NCBI RefSeq assembly: GCF_014641555.1
Contig: NZ_BMHY01000001.1
Location: forward strand, 965,678 to 1,029,677
DNA length: 64,000 nt
Direction: 5' to 3'
DNA from: Paenibacillus radicis (ex Gao et al. 2016)
Lineage (GTDB): Bacteria; Bacillota; Bacilli; Paenibacillales; Paenibacillaceae
Shown: positions 1-9,914 of the stretch, one piece after another
Layout: every line of letters begins with the position of its first letter
Position numbering within the stretch: position 1 is the first letter of the stretch
The notes under the pieces: model-generated
What the model saw: the letters and a program-made list of their open reading frames with translations, nothing else
What the model was told of the DNA's origin: nothing
Database searches by the model: none
Made by a program: the position numbers and the translations under genes

Positions 1-705
1 TTTATGCTGCAGTCCCGATACACTCATGTTCGTATAACTAGCTAGCTCATGAGCAGTAAAAGAACGTTTAAAGTTTTCTTTTATCCAGGCAATAGCTTTT
101 CCGATACCGTCGGCTTGCTGGTCAAAGAGCACTTGTTGAAAAAACAAATGCCCGTAGTCGCCCGACAATAATCGGAAGATCATTTCTTGTTTGATTAGAG
201 CGGATACAAAAGGTGCTTCTGCCGGCTTGCTAGTCAGTTTCAAAAGTCTAATTAACAATTCTAAAAAATCGGCATTGTATTTGCCAATGAACGCTCCGGT
301 ACTCAATTTTTTATCCTTAGGTTTAACTTTAATTCCGGCCGAGAGCATGACGGAGGCGATCTCCTGCGTCGTAAAGTCGATGCGCAGACCGATAAAAGGC
401 GACTCCTTCGTAGCTTGGACGACTTGTGAGGTTCCAGGCAGATCAATTATAGAAGCTAAGAAATCACCCGGGTGCGCATAAAATATGTTTTTTCCAAAAT
501 GGAGCTTCTTCGTTCCTTGAAGAAAAAGACAAAAGGAGGGCATTAACAGGCAGGGAATCGGCGGCCTCTCATGACTGTGCCGGTCAATGATAAGATAGGG
601 GATGATGGTTCTCGTACTTCCGTCTGCGGTGGTAATTCTCTCGGCCAGTTCAATGAGCTGGCCTAAATTGTTCTCAAGATTCGAGGGGCTTCCTTCGGTT
701 GACAT
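1..705 (-). CDS. AraC-family transcriptional regulator (3' end cut by window)
   Basis: The minus strand is open from an ATG at 703-705 to the window edge (235 codons, no stop), so the C-terminal part is missing. Upstream AAAGGAG supports the start. The N-terminal two thirds look like the AraC_N type sensor domain (one-domain cupin-like, with the motif IPCLLMPSFCLFLQG). The last visible residues (AIAWIKENFKRSFTAHELA, then SYTNMSVSGLQ) are the first helix-turn-helix of an AraC DNA-binding domain. The gene is divergent from the SDR reductase at 988, which this regulator subgroup often controls; that link is an inference. Confidence 0.85.
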   Translation of the reverse strand, partial: MSTEGSPSNLENNLGQLIELAERITTADGSTRTIIPYLIIDRHSHERPPIPCLLMPSFCLFLQGTKKLHFGKNIFYAHPGDFLASIIDLPGTSQVVQATKESPFIGLRIDFTTQEIASVMLSAGIKVKPKDKKLSTGAFIGKYNADFLELLIRLLKLTSKPAEAPFVSALIKQEMIFRLLSGDYGHLFFQQVLFDQQADGIGKAIAWIKENFKRSFTAHELASYTNMSVSGLQHK

Positions 706-987
706 AGGGGCTGTACTCCTTTCTATGACATACGAATGCAAATGCTTCTTATCTAATTTGGCTCTACATTTACATTGATGCAGTATACGTCAAATTATAC
801 GTTTTCCATATTTGAGCACAATTACAAATACGATAAAATGCAGTTTTAGGCAAATTTCATGCAGGATTGGGCTCATTTAGCTTTTCTTTTTAACAGATAA
901 TTGGGTTAAGGACTTCTTGAAAGAATTAGTTACAACGGAAGTATAAATCGGCTGCAGATTGTAATGTAAACGAGAGGAGCATGTACG

Positions 988-2031
988 ATGTCAGAAAATA
1001 AGAACCCTTTAGTGCTTGTAACCGGAGGTTCAGGATTTATCGCTGTTCATATCATTTTGAAGCTGCTGCAGAAGGGATTTCATGTGCGGACAACACTTCG
1101 TACGATGAGCAGACAAGATGAAGTAAAAGCTATGTTAAAGTCAGGCGGCGTGACGAATTTTTCAGGCCTGTCATTTATTCAAACCGATTTATCATCAGAT
1201 AAGAACTGGGGGGAGGCTGTCAAAGGGGCAGAATATGTCATCCATGTGGCTTCACCAACGCCTAATAAAATTTATAAAAATGAGAATGAAATGATTCAGC
1301 CAGCTCGTGAAGGTGTTTTACGGGTGTTAAGTGCAGCACGTGATGCAGATGTCAAACGTGTTGTCCTCACTTCTGCATTCGGAGCAATTGGTGTGGGGCA
1401 TCATAATCATAAAGGACCCTTCACGGAGGAAGACTGGTCTAATATCAATGCCAAAATTCATCCTTATCAAAAATCAAAAACGATCGCTGAACAATCTGCT
1501 TGGGAATTTATCCGCAAAGAAGGTAATGGACTAGAGCTTGCTGCAGTAAATCCTGTTGGTGTGATGGGGCCTATTCTAGGAAATGACTATTCTCATTCTA
1601 ATGACAGTGTTCGCCGAATGTTGGAAGGCAAACTAAAGTATGTCCCCAAAATTTATTCTGATTATGTGGATGTCCGAGATGTTGCGGATTTGCATATTTT
1701 GGCCATGCTGCGTCCCGAAGCGAATGGAGAGCGTTTTATAGCTTCTAGCTCAGAAAATATTTCGATGTTAGAGGTCGCTAATATTTTGAAGAAACATTTA
1801 GGGGACGATGCTATAAACGTTCCTAAGGGAGAGCTTCCTAATATTTTGGTTCGTATGCTGGCGATTTTCAATCCGAAATTAAGAATGATTGCTTCACTAT
1901 TGGGACTAGATATGTCAACGAGTAACCAAAAGGCCAAACGGATATTAGGCTGGAGGCCTCGTTCAGCAGAAGAGTCAATTGCAGCAACAGGCAAGAGTAT
2001 GTTGAAAATTATGAAAGGGCAGATGAAGTAG
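988..2031 (+). CDS. NAD(P)-dependent SDR, dihydroflavonol reductase/aldehyde reductase-like
   Basis: A 347-residue extended short-chain dehydrogenase. The N-terminal TGGSGFI loop is the dinucleotide-binding signature, and Tyr160/Lys164 in PYQKSK form the catalytic YxxxK. Family members reduce aldehydes or ketones with NADPH; the substrate here cannot be read from sequence. The ATG follows GAGAGGAGC. It stands alone, divergent from the AraC regulator, and ends before a hairpin at 2089-2113. Length is normal for the family. Confidence 0.88.
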   Translation: MSENKNPLVLVTGGSGFIAVHIILKLLQKGFHVRTTLRTMSRQDEVKAMLKSGGVTNFSGLSFIQTDLSSDKNWGEAVKGAEYVIHVASPTPNKIYKNENEMIQPAREGVLRVLSAARDADVKRVVLTSAFGAIGVGHHNHKGPFTEEDWSNINAKIHPYQKSKTIAEQSAWEFIRKEGNGLELAAVNPVGVMGPILGNDYSHSNDSVRRMLEGKLKYVPKIYSDYVDVRDVADLHILAMLRPEANGERFIASSSENISMLEVANILKKHLGDDAINVPKGELPNILVRMLAIFNPKLRMIASLLGLDMSTSNQKAKRILGWRPRSAEESIAATGKSMLKIMKGQMK

Positions 2032-2088
2032 ACTGCGATCCTGCTTAAGTAAAAACTCATGAAGCATTAGTCTAATAAATATCTTTTG

Positions 2089-2120
2089 AATGGCAGCCGG
2101 CTCGGCTGCCATTTCTGTTT
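2089..2120 (+). terminator. Hairpin after the SDR gene
   Basis: A perfect 10-bp stem (AATGGCAGCC / GGCTGCCATT) with a 5-nt loop is followed by a weak T-rich tail. It probably ends the SDR transcript. Confidence 0.6.
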
Positions 2121-2162
2121 ATGATAAATATGAAAACCAAGGATAAGAACACTTTCTATATA

Positions 2163-2178
2163 TACCCGGTATCGGGTA
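2163..2178. promoter_or_regulatory. Inverted repeat TACCCG-N4-CGGGTA
   Basis: A perfect 6-bp inverted repeat with a 4-bp spacer lies 215 bp before the GH30 gene in the 346-bp gap 2032-2377. It could be a regulator site; the binding protein is unknown. Confidence 0.35.
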
Positions 2179-2206
2179 AAATTAATGAAAAGTACTTGTA
2201 CCATTG

Positions 2207-2224
2207 AATGAAATCGATTTCATT
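2207..2224. promoter_or_regulatory. cre-like 18-bp palindrome upstream of GH30 locus
   Basis: AATGAAATCGATTTCATT is a perfect palindrome. Its inner 16 bases match the CcpA cre consensus WTGNAANCGNWNNCAW at every fixed position. It lies about 150 bp before a glycoside hydrolase operon, where carbon catabolite control would be expected. A LacI-family operator would look the same. Confidence 0.65.
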
Positions 2225-2377
2225 TAATTCATCTTCTTCCAGATCACTTTTTACTGTAAAGTGAAGTGTTGGAGTGGAGAAATGTACAATTTGAGCAGTA
2301 GCCCAGACACTTTGGTGCTGTCATGCTGGGGAGAGAAAACAGAACCCATCCATTGATAAGGGGAAAAGGAGATTAAG

Positions 2378-3754
2378 ATGACAGCAACTAAAGTCGAGGT
2401 ATGGTGGAGCTCAGAGCTGGAGCCGAGAGATCGCAGCTGGTTTTACGAATCTAAGGATATTGAGTATAAAGGTGAAGCAAGGCCTCCTCTATGGACACAT
2501 GCTCCGCGTCCGGAGAACCGGACAACCATTACAGTCTTCCCGGAAATGAAGTACCAGGAGATGCTTGGGATTGGCTCCTCCATGGAGGAGAGTACAGTAT
2601 ATAACCTGGCACGTATGTCTTCTATTAAGCAAGAGGAAGTCATTTCCTTTTTACTTGATCCGGTAAACGGCGCTGGTTTTTCGTTTGTACGGCTTACGCT
2701 CGGTACCTCGGATTTTACTGCGCAAACCTTTTATAGCTATAACGATCTGGACGAAGGAGAAACGGATTTTACGATGGAGCGGTTCTCGATCCGCAAGGAT
2801 ATAGAGTTTGGCATTATTCCGACGGTTCAGCGCATGTTGGCCGTTAAGCCGGATCTGAAATTTTTCGCATCCTCTTGGTCACCTCCGGCCTGGATGAAGA
2901 CCTCGGGCAGTTTGTGGCGTGGAGAGCTTAAGGAAGGAAAGGCCTATATCGACGCTCTGGCTCTTTATTACCGTAAAGCTATTCAGGCTTATAAGGAGCA
3001 GGGGATTGAGCTCTATGCGATTACGGTACAGAACGAGCCATTGCTGGAAATCGATTATCCAAGCTGCTATATGAGCCCGGAACAGGAGAGGGAGCTTATT
3101 ATCGCGCTCCGGAAGGAGCTGGACGAGCATCAGCTGGACACAAAGATCTGGATCTTTGATCATAACTTTCAGGATGCATGGATGTACGCCTGTCCGATTC
3201 TTAACGATAAGGAAGGCCGTACTGCCTCGGACGGCATAGCCTTTCATGATTATGAGGGTGAGCCCTCCGTCATGACCGAGCTGAAAGCGGCGTATCCCGA
3301 TCAGACCATCCATATGACAGAGAGATCAATCTGGGGGGTGGCTGCAGCAGACCGGATTGCGCAATATTTCCGCAACTGGGCTTCCAGCTACAACGCATGG
3401 GTGACCATGCTCGACAGCCGGATTGGCAAGCATCAGTGGGTAGGCATTCCAGATCCGACATTGCTGGTGCAGCATGCGGACCGTCCGGATGAATATTGGA
3501 TGACGCCGGAGACTTATATGACAGCCCAGTTTGCCCGATATATTCAAAGAGGGGCTTGGAGAATTGAAAGTAATTATGGCTCTCACGAAACGGTAACGAA
3601 TGTGGCATTCTTGAACCCGGATGGTCATGTTATCGTAGTTGTCATTAATCAGACGCTGGAGGAGCAGCCCATACGTGTTGTATGCGAGGGCAGGCAGTTT
3701 GAGGCCAATGTCCCGGCCAAAAGTGTGGCGACTTACCGTTTTTCGCAGCGTTGA
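2378..3754 (+). CDS. GH30-family glycoside hydrolase, cytoplasmic
   Basis: A 458-residue protein without signal peptide. It has the GH30 layout: a TIM barrel with the SSWSPPAWMK motif, the acid/base Glu220 in QNEP and the nucleophile Glu315 in MTERS, followed by a C-terminal beta-sandwich (VAFLNPDGHVIVVVINQ). GH30 enzymes are retaining beta-glycosidases (glucosylceramidase, 1,6-glucanase, xylanase, fucosidase types). Without a signal it should act on imported oligosaccharides, so it pairs logically with the importer at 6395-9862 and the secreted GH30 at 9915. ATG follows AAAAGGAGATTAAG. Exact specificity is unknown. Confidence 0.87.
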   Translation: MTATKVEVWWSSELEPRDRSWFYESKDIEYKGEARPPLWTHAPRPENRTTITVFPEMKYQEMLGIGSSMEESTVYNLARMSSIKQEEVISFLLDPVNGAGFSFVRLTLGTSDFTAQTFYSYNDLDEGETDFTMERFSIRKDIEFGIIPTVQRMLAVKPDLKFFASSWSPPAWMKTSGSLWRGELKEGKAYIDALALYYRKAIQAYKEQGIELYAITVQNEPLLEIDYPSCYMSPEQERELIIALRKELDEHQLDTKIWIFDHNFQDAWMYACPILNDKEGRTASDGIAFHDYEGEPSVMTELKAAYPDQTIHMTERSIWGVAAADRIAQYFRNWASSYNAWVTMLDSRIGKHQWVGIPDPTLLVQHADRPDEYWMTPETYMTAQFARYIQRGAWRIESNYGSHETVTNVAFLNPDGHVIVVVINQTLEEQPIRVVCEGRQFEANVPAKSVATYRFSQR

Positions 3755-3860
3755 TTCGAATAAACTGCATAACGTAATTTTTCAAGGGCTGTTCCCTAAC
3801 TGGGATAGCCCTCTATGCTTTAGAAAGCGGTGACTTCAGTCTGCCAGGAGGAATTGTAGG

Positions 3861-6182
3861 ATGTTGATTTCGTTTCGTTCCCGCAAATATTTGCAGCGAA
3901 TCTTATGGTCTCTAATTGCTTTTATTGTCGCTATTCTATGTGTATTTGCTTCTACTTTATATTGGAATATGAAGAGTTCGACGCTCCGTATCCAGACCGA
4001 GGCGAACCGCAAAGTCCTAGCGCAGGTCAAGTATAACGTAGAGTACATGGATGAAATTTTGAAAAATTTAATGATGTCTCTTTACTTCGACAATGAGGTC
4101 ATCCCGATTTTATATAGCAAGACTTTCAGCTATGAGGATATTGCCATTAAGCTGGCGAAGCTGGACAAGGTGGCGGATTCCTCTACTTATCTGTACTCTA
4201 TTATTCTGTATAACTGCTATACCGATACTTATCTATCTACTAACCGCAAATTTCAGGATAATCTGAACGGCGAGATCGAGCGGTTCGAAATGCAGTTGGG
4301 CAATAAATCTAATCTGCAGAAAATGCGGCTTGTCCCGATGAAGATTACGGGAGATTCGCAGGCAGCCATCGATTTCTTCTCGTATATGATGTATGACGAT
4401 AAGGCCAATCAGACGGAGCAGAGCAAGCTGATTCTGAATGTAAAGCCGGAATGGATTTTTAACAACATTAAAGTCATTAACGATCTGGCCTATGACAAAA
4501 GCAGCTCTGTGCTGCTGATGGACGGCAATGGCTCGCTTTATTCCAACGATAACCGGCTGGCGGATTATCTGCCTGATCGTATTAACGAACGGATTCAGAA
4601 TAGTGAAGCGGAGTTTGAGACGTTCACCTATGGCCGGGGAGACAATAAGTCTATCGTGACCGTCATGTCGCTTGGCAAATACAACTGGAAGGCGATCAGC
4701 ATCCAGTCCTATGATTATGCGTTCCGCGAGCTGTATGGAGTCCGCAATATGCTCATTATTGTAACCGCTTTATTTTTGCTGCTGTCAGCGATTATTGCTC
4801 TTATTATTTCAACAAGGCTTTACCGTCCTGTTGATACGATGGTGAGGCAGGTGCGGGGAGCATTTCCTCCTGAAGCCAAATCCGGTCTGCAAAAGGATGA
4901 ATGGTCATATCTTGCCGCCAGTTACGCATCTATGGCTGATAAGGCGGATAGCGCGGAACGGCAGCATACCCGAAACCGGAAAATTATTGAGGATTTCCAC
5001 ATCCGCAGTATATTGAGCAGAGGCTCCGGGCTAACGGAAGAGAGATTCAGACAGCTGCTTGAGGAGTATCAGCTTCCGCTGGATGCAGAAGGGCCGTTTC
5101 TCATCGGAATTTGCAAAATTGATCAGTTCGAGCAATCGATGCTTCAGGCAAGTACGGAAGAGCAGCGAATATACCGGTTTGCGCTGGGCAATATCACCGA
5201 TGAGCTGCTGTCCCGGCATGGGAAGCCAGCATGGATTGAGATGGGGGATAACCAGTTTGTTTTTATAGTCTCTCTATCAAGACCGGCAAATGCTATAGAA
5301 CCGATTAAAGCGGCAATTAGTGAAATGCAAGCTGTCATTCAAAGCTATTACAAGCTGTCTACGACGGTTTCACTTGCCCGTCCATTTGAGAGCTGCACGG
5401 AGATAGCGGGGGCATACCTTGAAGCGCAGCAATTGATGCAATACCGGATGCTGCTGGGCAGCTCCGTCCTTATTACGGCAGATCTAGTGAAGGCGGAGGA
5501 ACGGCATGAGGATCTGCATCAGGCGACTCACATTGAAAAGCTGATGACCGAGCATCTCCGTATGGGAAACAGCACGGAGCTGGCCAAAGATTTTGACTCT
5601 TATTTCGCATACGCTTCGATTCTGACCTACACGCAGTTTATGAACGCTGTTATGCATATGACGGTGACTGTGACAAAGACGATTAGTGAAATGAACGAAC
5701 ACAGGCTGCGGCCTCTCGAGATTGATATCCGGGCTTTCCACCAGGAAGTGCTTAAGCAGGAAACGGCGGAGGAGATCAAGGCTTTGTTCCAGTCGCTTGC
5801 GCTGCAGCTGTCCGAGCAGGACAATCCGGCAGAGGCGGAAAAGGCCGATATTCTGGCCCGGACGATGAAGGATATGATCGCCGAGAATAGTATGGACCCG
5901 GACTTCAGCCTCCATGGGATGGCTCAGCTGCTTAAGATGTCTTCCGCTTATATCGGCAGGCAGTTCAAGCAAAGCACGGGTATGACCGTTACCGAATACC
6001 TGAATGATTTCCGTCTGGAGCGGGCGCTCGAGCTGCTTGAGACGAAGGATATCACCATTAATGAAGTGATGGAGCAGGCGGGCTACCGCTCGCAAAGCTA
6101 TTTTTTCAAACTATTTAAGAGCAAATACGGTACTTCACCGAAAAACTACAGGCTCCGCAAAGTCATAGCGCCTGATAAATAA
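3861..6182 (+). CDS. Membrane-anchored AraC-family sensor-regulator
   Basis: A 773-residue protein with one transmembrane helix near residues 12-33 and a second near 296-318. These bracket an extracellular sensor domain of about 260 residues. A long cytoplasmic linker follows, and a C-terminal AraC/XylS DNA-binding domain covers the last 100 residues (LHGMAQLLKMSSAYIGRQFK, then INEVMEQAGYRSQSYFFKLF). This one-protein sense-and-bind layout is common in Paenibacillus beside sugar importers. The start follows CAGGAGG. It probably controls the flanking GH30 and ABC genes in response to an external glycan. Confidence 0.88.
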   Translation: MLISFRSRKYLQRILWSLIAFIVAILCVFASTLYWNMKSSTLRIQTEANRKVLAQVKYNVEYMDEILKNLMMSLYFDNEVIPILYSKTFSYEDIAIKLAKLDKVADSSTYLYSIILYNCYTDTYLSTNRKFQDNLNGEIERFEMQLGNKSNLQKMRLVPMKITGDSQAAIDFFSYMMYDDKANQTEQSKLILNVKPEWIFNNIKVINDLAYDKSSSVLLMDGNGSLYSNDNRLADYLPDRINERIQNSEAEFETFTYGRGDNKSIVTVMSLGKYNWKAISIQSYDYAFRELYGVRNMLIIVTALFLLLSAIIALIISTRLYRPVDTMVRQVRGAFPPEAKSGLQKDEWSYLAASYASMADKADSAERQHTRNRKIIEDFHIRSILSRGSGLTEERFRQLLEEYQLPLDAEGPFLIGICKIDQFEQSMLQASTEEQRIYRFALGNITDELLSRHGKPAWIEMGDNQFVFIVSLSRPANAIEPIKAAISEMQAVIQSYYKLSTTVSLARPFESCTEIAGAYLEAQQLMQYRMLLGSSVLITADLVKAEERHEDLHQATHIEKLMTEHLRMGNSTELAKDFDSYFAYASILTYTQFMNAVMHMTVTVTKTISEMNEHRLRPLEIDIRAFHQEVLKQETAEEIKALFQSLALQLSEQDNPAEAEKADILARTMKDMIAENSMDPDFSLHGMAQLLKMSSAYIGRQFKQSTGMTVTEYLNDFRLERALELLETKDITINEVMEQAGYRSQSYFFKLFKSKYGTSPKNYRLRKVIAPDK

Positions 6183-6189
6183 CGGTCTG

Positions 6190-6237
6190 AAAGCTCTGAA
6201 TCTCAATAGAAACGCGAGAATTCAGGGCTTCTTTTTT
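6190..6237 (+). terminator. Rho-independent terminator after sensor-regulator
   Basis: AAGCTCTGAAT-CTC pairs with GAG-AATTCAGGGCTT (one wobble, one bulge), followed by a run of six T. It separates the regulator transcript from the importer operon, so the importer likely has its own promoter between 6240 and 6375. Confidence 0.75.
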
Positions 6238-6394
6238 CCCCTCTCAGGTGATAGGAGAAATATGCCGATAGTGCAAGCTAAAATAGAGAAAAGTGCAATA
6301 TGTTCAGTAGAAGAGAAGCCTTCCCGTCTGCTTAAATGGGCCTATGACAGCTGCGACTTTCAAATACGGCAGCAAGGGGAGGTGAATGTAAAAC

Positions 6395-7342
6395 GTGAAA
6401 AACGAAGCGATCATACTCAGCAAGCCCAATAAGCCGAATCGCAAAAGATATTTTCGCAGGAATAGGGATCTCTTTATTCTGAGCCTGCCGGCGCTGCTGT
6501 TTAAGTTGATTTTCAGCTACTTGCCTTTGATTGGACTCATTGTTGCGTTCAAGAAGTTCCGGTTCGACAAGGGGATTTTCGGGAGCGAATGGAACGGCCT
6601 CGACAATTTCCGTTTCTTCTTTGTTTCCGATAATGCGTGGAGAGTTACCCGTAATACCGTGTTGTACAACAGCGGTTTTATTCTCATTACATTAGTGTGC
6701 GCATTACTATTGGCCTTGCTTCTGAATGAGATGAGCGGCAAGGCGGTGAAGTTCTACCAGAGCGCGTTGTTCCTTCCGTACTTTTTGTCCTGGGTGGTTG
6801 TCGGCTATATCGTGCTGGCTTTTCTCGAGCAGGACCGGGGGCTGCTGGATCATATATGGAGGCTGTTCGGTCATGAGCCGATCAACTGGTATCAAGAGCC
6901 TGACCGCTGGCCGTATATTCTGAACGCCGTTAACTTATGGAAGACGCTAGGCTTCTCCACGCTCGTCTATTATGCCGGAATGATCGGAATAGACCCGAGC
7001 TATTATGAGGCGGCGAAAATCGACGGAGCGAACCGGCTGCAGATGATCCGCAAAATTACATTGCCATTACTGACGCCATTAATTGTCGTATTGCTAATCG
7101 TGGCAATTGGAGGCATGTTCCGGGCAGACTTTGGCCTATTCTATTTCATTCCGAACAATTCCAGTTTCCTCTATTCGACGACGGATGTTATCGATACGTA
7201 TGTGTTCCGTGCGTTAAGGACGGTTGGCGATGTCGGAATGTCGGCGGCAGTAGGTCTGTACCAATCGCTTGTAGGCTTTGTGCTTGTCATTGCAGCCAAT
7301 ACGATAATTAAGAAATCGAATTCGGATCACGCATTGTGGTAG
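6395..7342 (+). CDS. Sugar ABC transporter permease (LplB-type)
   Basis: A 315-residue integral membrane protein with about six transmembrane helices. The cytoplasmic EAA loop, EAAKIDGANRLQMIRKITLP, contacts the ATPase. It starts with GTG behind AGGGGAGGTG; the nearby ATG at 6385 runs straight into a stop. It is the first permease of a carbohydrate-uptake (CUT1) importer with the next two genes. No ATPase gene is present, so a shared MsmX-type ATPase encoded elsewhere must energise it. Confidence 0.9.
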   Translation: MKNEAIILSKPNKPNRKRYFRRNRDLFILSLPALLFKLIFSYLPLIGLIVAFKKFRFDKGIFGSEWNGLDNFRFFFVSDNAWRVTRNTVLYNSGFILITLVCALLLALLLNEMSGKAVKFYQSALFLPYFLSWVVVGYIVLAFLEQDRGLLDHIWRLFGHEPINWYQEPDRWPYILNAVNLWKTLGFSTLVYYAGMIGIDPSYYEAAKIDGANRLQMIRKITLPLLTPLIVVLLIVAIGGMFRADFGLFYFIPNNSSFLYSTTDVIDTYVFRALRTVGDVGMSAAVGLYQSLVGFVLVIAANTIIKKSNSDHALW

Positions 7343-7352
7343 GGGTGTTCTT

Positions 7353-8228
7353 ATGAGAAAAAATGTCGCTCGCCTGTTAAGCCATGCCGTTCTGGTGATC
7401 GTGGCTGCCATCATGATCTATCCCTTGCTGCTGGTTGTATCGATTTCCTTCTCGGAGGAAGGTTCCGTGGTCAAGCATGGATACCGGTTTATCCCAGAAG
7501 AGTTCAGCCTTGACGGATACGCAGCTGTATTCAACAACCCCGGCATTCTGCTTAATGCCTACAGCATAACGATTGCAGTAACTGTTCTCGGAACAATAGT
7601 TGGTCTGCTGCTTACAGCCATGATTGCGTATGTCATGTCCCGCAAGGAGTACCGCTATAGAAAGGCGACAACTTTATTTGTTGTATTTACGATGCTGTTC
7701 AACGGAGGTCTTGTTCCATTCTATATTCTCGTTGTGAAATATTTGCATCTGAAGGATACGCTGTGGGTACTCATTATTCCTTATTTGATAAATCCGTTCT
7801 ACGTCATGATTATGAAGGGCTTCCTTGACCGGATGCCGGCGGAAGTCATCGAATCTGCCAAGATAGACGGGGCCAGCGAGTATCGCGCTTTCTTCACGAT
7901 CGTATTGCCGCTGTCCACTCCGGCGCTTGCAACGGTTGGCTTGTTCATCTCTTTCATTTATTGGAATGACTGGTGGCTAGGGCTGTTGTTCATCGATCAG
8001 GATCGTCTCGTTCCGCTGCAGCTGCTCTTATACCGGATCATGAGTACGATTGAATTCTATGCCGTTCATTCACAGCATCTTAGCGGAAGTGTGGATGTCA
8101 CTAAATTTCCTAGCTTGACAACCAGGATGGCATTAGCGGTTCTTGGAGCGGGACCGATGCTCTTTATTTTCCCGTTCTTCCAGCGTTATTTTGTCAAAGG
8201 GCTGACTGTCGGCTCACTTAAAGAGTAA
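7353..8228 (+). CDS. Sugar ABC transporter permease (YtcP/MalG-type)
   Basis: A 291-residue second CUT1 permease, starting 10 bp after the first. It has an N-terminal transmembrane helix, the EAA loop ESAKIDGASEYRAFFTIVLP, and the typical C-terminal sequence QRYFVKGLTVGSLKE. It should heterodimerise with the preceding permease to form the membrane channel. AGGGGTG lies just before the ATG. Confidence 0.9.
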   Translation: MRKNVARLLSHAVLVIVAAIMIYPLLLVVSISFSEEGSVVKHGYRFIPEEFSLDGYAAVFNNPGILLNAYSITIAVTVLGTIVGLLLTAMIAYVMSRKEYRYRKATTLFVVFTMLFNGGLVPFYILVVKYLHLKDTLWVLIIPYLINPFYVMIMKGFLDRMPAEVIESAKIDGASEYRAFFTIVLPLSTPALATVGLFISFIYWNDWWLGLLFIDQDRLVPLQLLLYRIMSTIEFYAVHSQHLSGSVDVTKFPSLTTRMALAVLGAGPMLFIFPFFQRYFVKGLTVGSLKE

Positions 8229-8320
8229 ACAGCTTTAGCACGGGGAACACACGGCTTGGGCTTGACCATGGCTTGTCCATAGCTGTATTCCATAAATAGT
8301 TAGGGAGGTCGTCAATAAAG

Positions 8321-9862
8321 ATGGGGTACAACAACAGAAAAGGGATACTTGCGCTTTTGATTGGGTTAACGCTAGTGCTGTCTGCATGCAGCAGCGGAGG
8401 CAGTACGGGCAATAACGGAAACAACAAGCCGGCAAACAGCACGCAGACCGCAGCGGAATCAGAAGGCACGAAGCTTAATCCGGTACAGCTTACCTGGTAT
8501 TACCCGCAATGGAGTATGCAGCCGGGTACGAAGGAAGTAGAGGATGCTATCAATAAAATTACACAGGAGAAAATGAACGCCACCATCAAGCTGATGCCGA
8601 CAGACGGAGGAAGCTATGAGCAGAAGCTCAATACGATGGTTGCCGCCAACGAGGAGTTCGATATCGCTTGGACCTCGTTCTGGATGTTCAACTATGCGCA
8701 GAATTCGCGGCGCGGCGCGTTTGTCGAGCTGGGGCCGCTGCTGGAGAAGAATGCACCCGAGCTGAAGGAACTGTTCCCGGATATGGTATGGGAAGCGCTG
8801 AAGGTGGATGGTAAAATCTACAGCATTCTGAACTACCAGACGATTACGAACAAAGAGGGCTTCCTCATCCAGAAGCGCTTCGCGGACAAGTACGGCCTCG
8901 ATCCAAGCGCAATCAAGTCCATTAAGGATATCGAGTCATTCCTTGTGAAAATCAAGGAGAACGAGCCGGACATCATTCCGTTTGGCATCACACGCGCCGG
9001 CAACTTCGAGAATATGAAGACAACCTACAACAACATCGAATATATCTCGAATGAAGCTATCGTGGGTCTCTATCGGGATGACGCCCAGTCCAAGGTCATG
9101 GACGTCATTCAATCACCGGAGTATAAGGAATATCTGACCCTGATGCATGACTGGTACAGCAAGGGCCTAATTAATAAGGATGCGCCTACGGTTAAAGCGC
9201 TGGATGACCGGAAGAAAGCAGGCCAGATCGCCGTATCCTTCCATAACGTGCTGAAGCCGGGCCGCGAGGTAGAAGAGAAGAACGCTTCCGGCGGACAGGA
9301 TATTGTCATCGTTCCTACTTCGGAGCCGTTTGTCGGAACCAATACAATTATTCAGTCGATGCAGGCCATTAGCCAAACATCGAAAAATCCGGAGCGCGCT
9401 CTTATGTTTCTGAACCTTCTCAATACAGATAAAGAACTGCTCAATTTGGTGAGCTATGGAATTGAAGGCAAGCACTATACCAGAATTTCGAATGACATGA
9501 TCAAGATGAATGAGAACAGCAGTTATAACCCGAATATCACTTGGGTGTTCGGCAATACGTTCCTCGCAGATATGCAGGAAGGACAGGATGCAGCGGTGCG
9601 CGAGCAGACGCTGAAGGAAAACAATGAAGCGAAGTCATCCCCGATTCTGGGCTTCACCTTTGACCCGGAACCGGTGCAGACGGAAATTGCCAATATTCAA
9701 GCCGTTAACGACGAATTTGGACCTCCGCTGAACACGGGTGCCGCAGACGTCGAGCAGAAGCTGGCTGAATATATCGAGAAGCGCAAAAAAGCAGGTATCG
9801 AGAAGGTCGTAGCAGAGGTACAGAAGCAGTTGGACGACTGGAAGCAAAAGACGGGCAAATAA
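8321..9862 (+). CDS. Extracellular solute-binding lipoprotein of ABC importer
   Basis: A 513-residue protein with a lipoprotein signal peptide (lipobox LSAC, Cys at about residue 23). A Ser/Asn/Gly-rich linker follows, then a large periplasmic-binding-type fold of the LplA-like group. It would sit on the outer face of the membrane and hand an oligosaccharide to the two upstream permeases. A GGGAGG lies about 12 bases before the ATG. No terminator is seen before the secreted GH30 gene, so both may be co-transcribed. Confidence 0.88.
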   Translation: MGYNNRKGILALLIGLTLVLSACSSGGSTGNNGNNKPANSTQTAAESEGTKLNPVQLTWYYPQWSMQPGTKEVEDAINKITQEKMNATIKLMPTDGGSYEQKLNTMVAANEEFDIAWTSFWMFNYAQNSRRGAFVELGPLLEKNAPELKELFPDMVWEALKVDGKIYSILNYQTITNKEGFLIQKRFADKYGLDPSAIKSIKDIESFLVKIKENEPDIIPFGITRAGNFENMKTTYNNIEYISNEAIVGLYRDDAQSKVMDVIQSPEYKEYLTLMHDWYSKGLINKDAPTVKALDDRKKAGQIAVSFHNVLKPGREVEEKNASGGQDIVIVPTSEPFVGTNTIIQSMQAISQTSKNPERALMFLNLLNTDKELLNLVSYGIEGKHYTRISNDMIKMNENSSYNPNITWVFGNTFLADMQEGQDAAVREQTLKENNEAKSSPILGFTFDPEPVQTEIANIQAVNDEFGPPLNTGAADVEQKLAEYIEKRKKAGIEKVVAEVQKQLDDWKQKTGK

Positions 9863-9914
9863 AGCATCAACGCTTCTCAATCATTTGCAAGTAACAAACA
9901 AAGGAGGCAATAAA

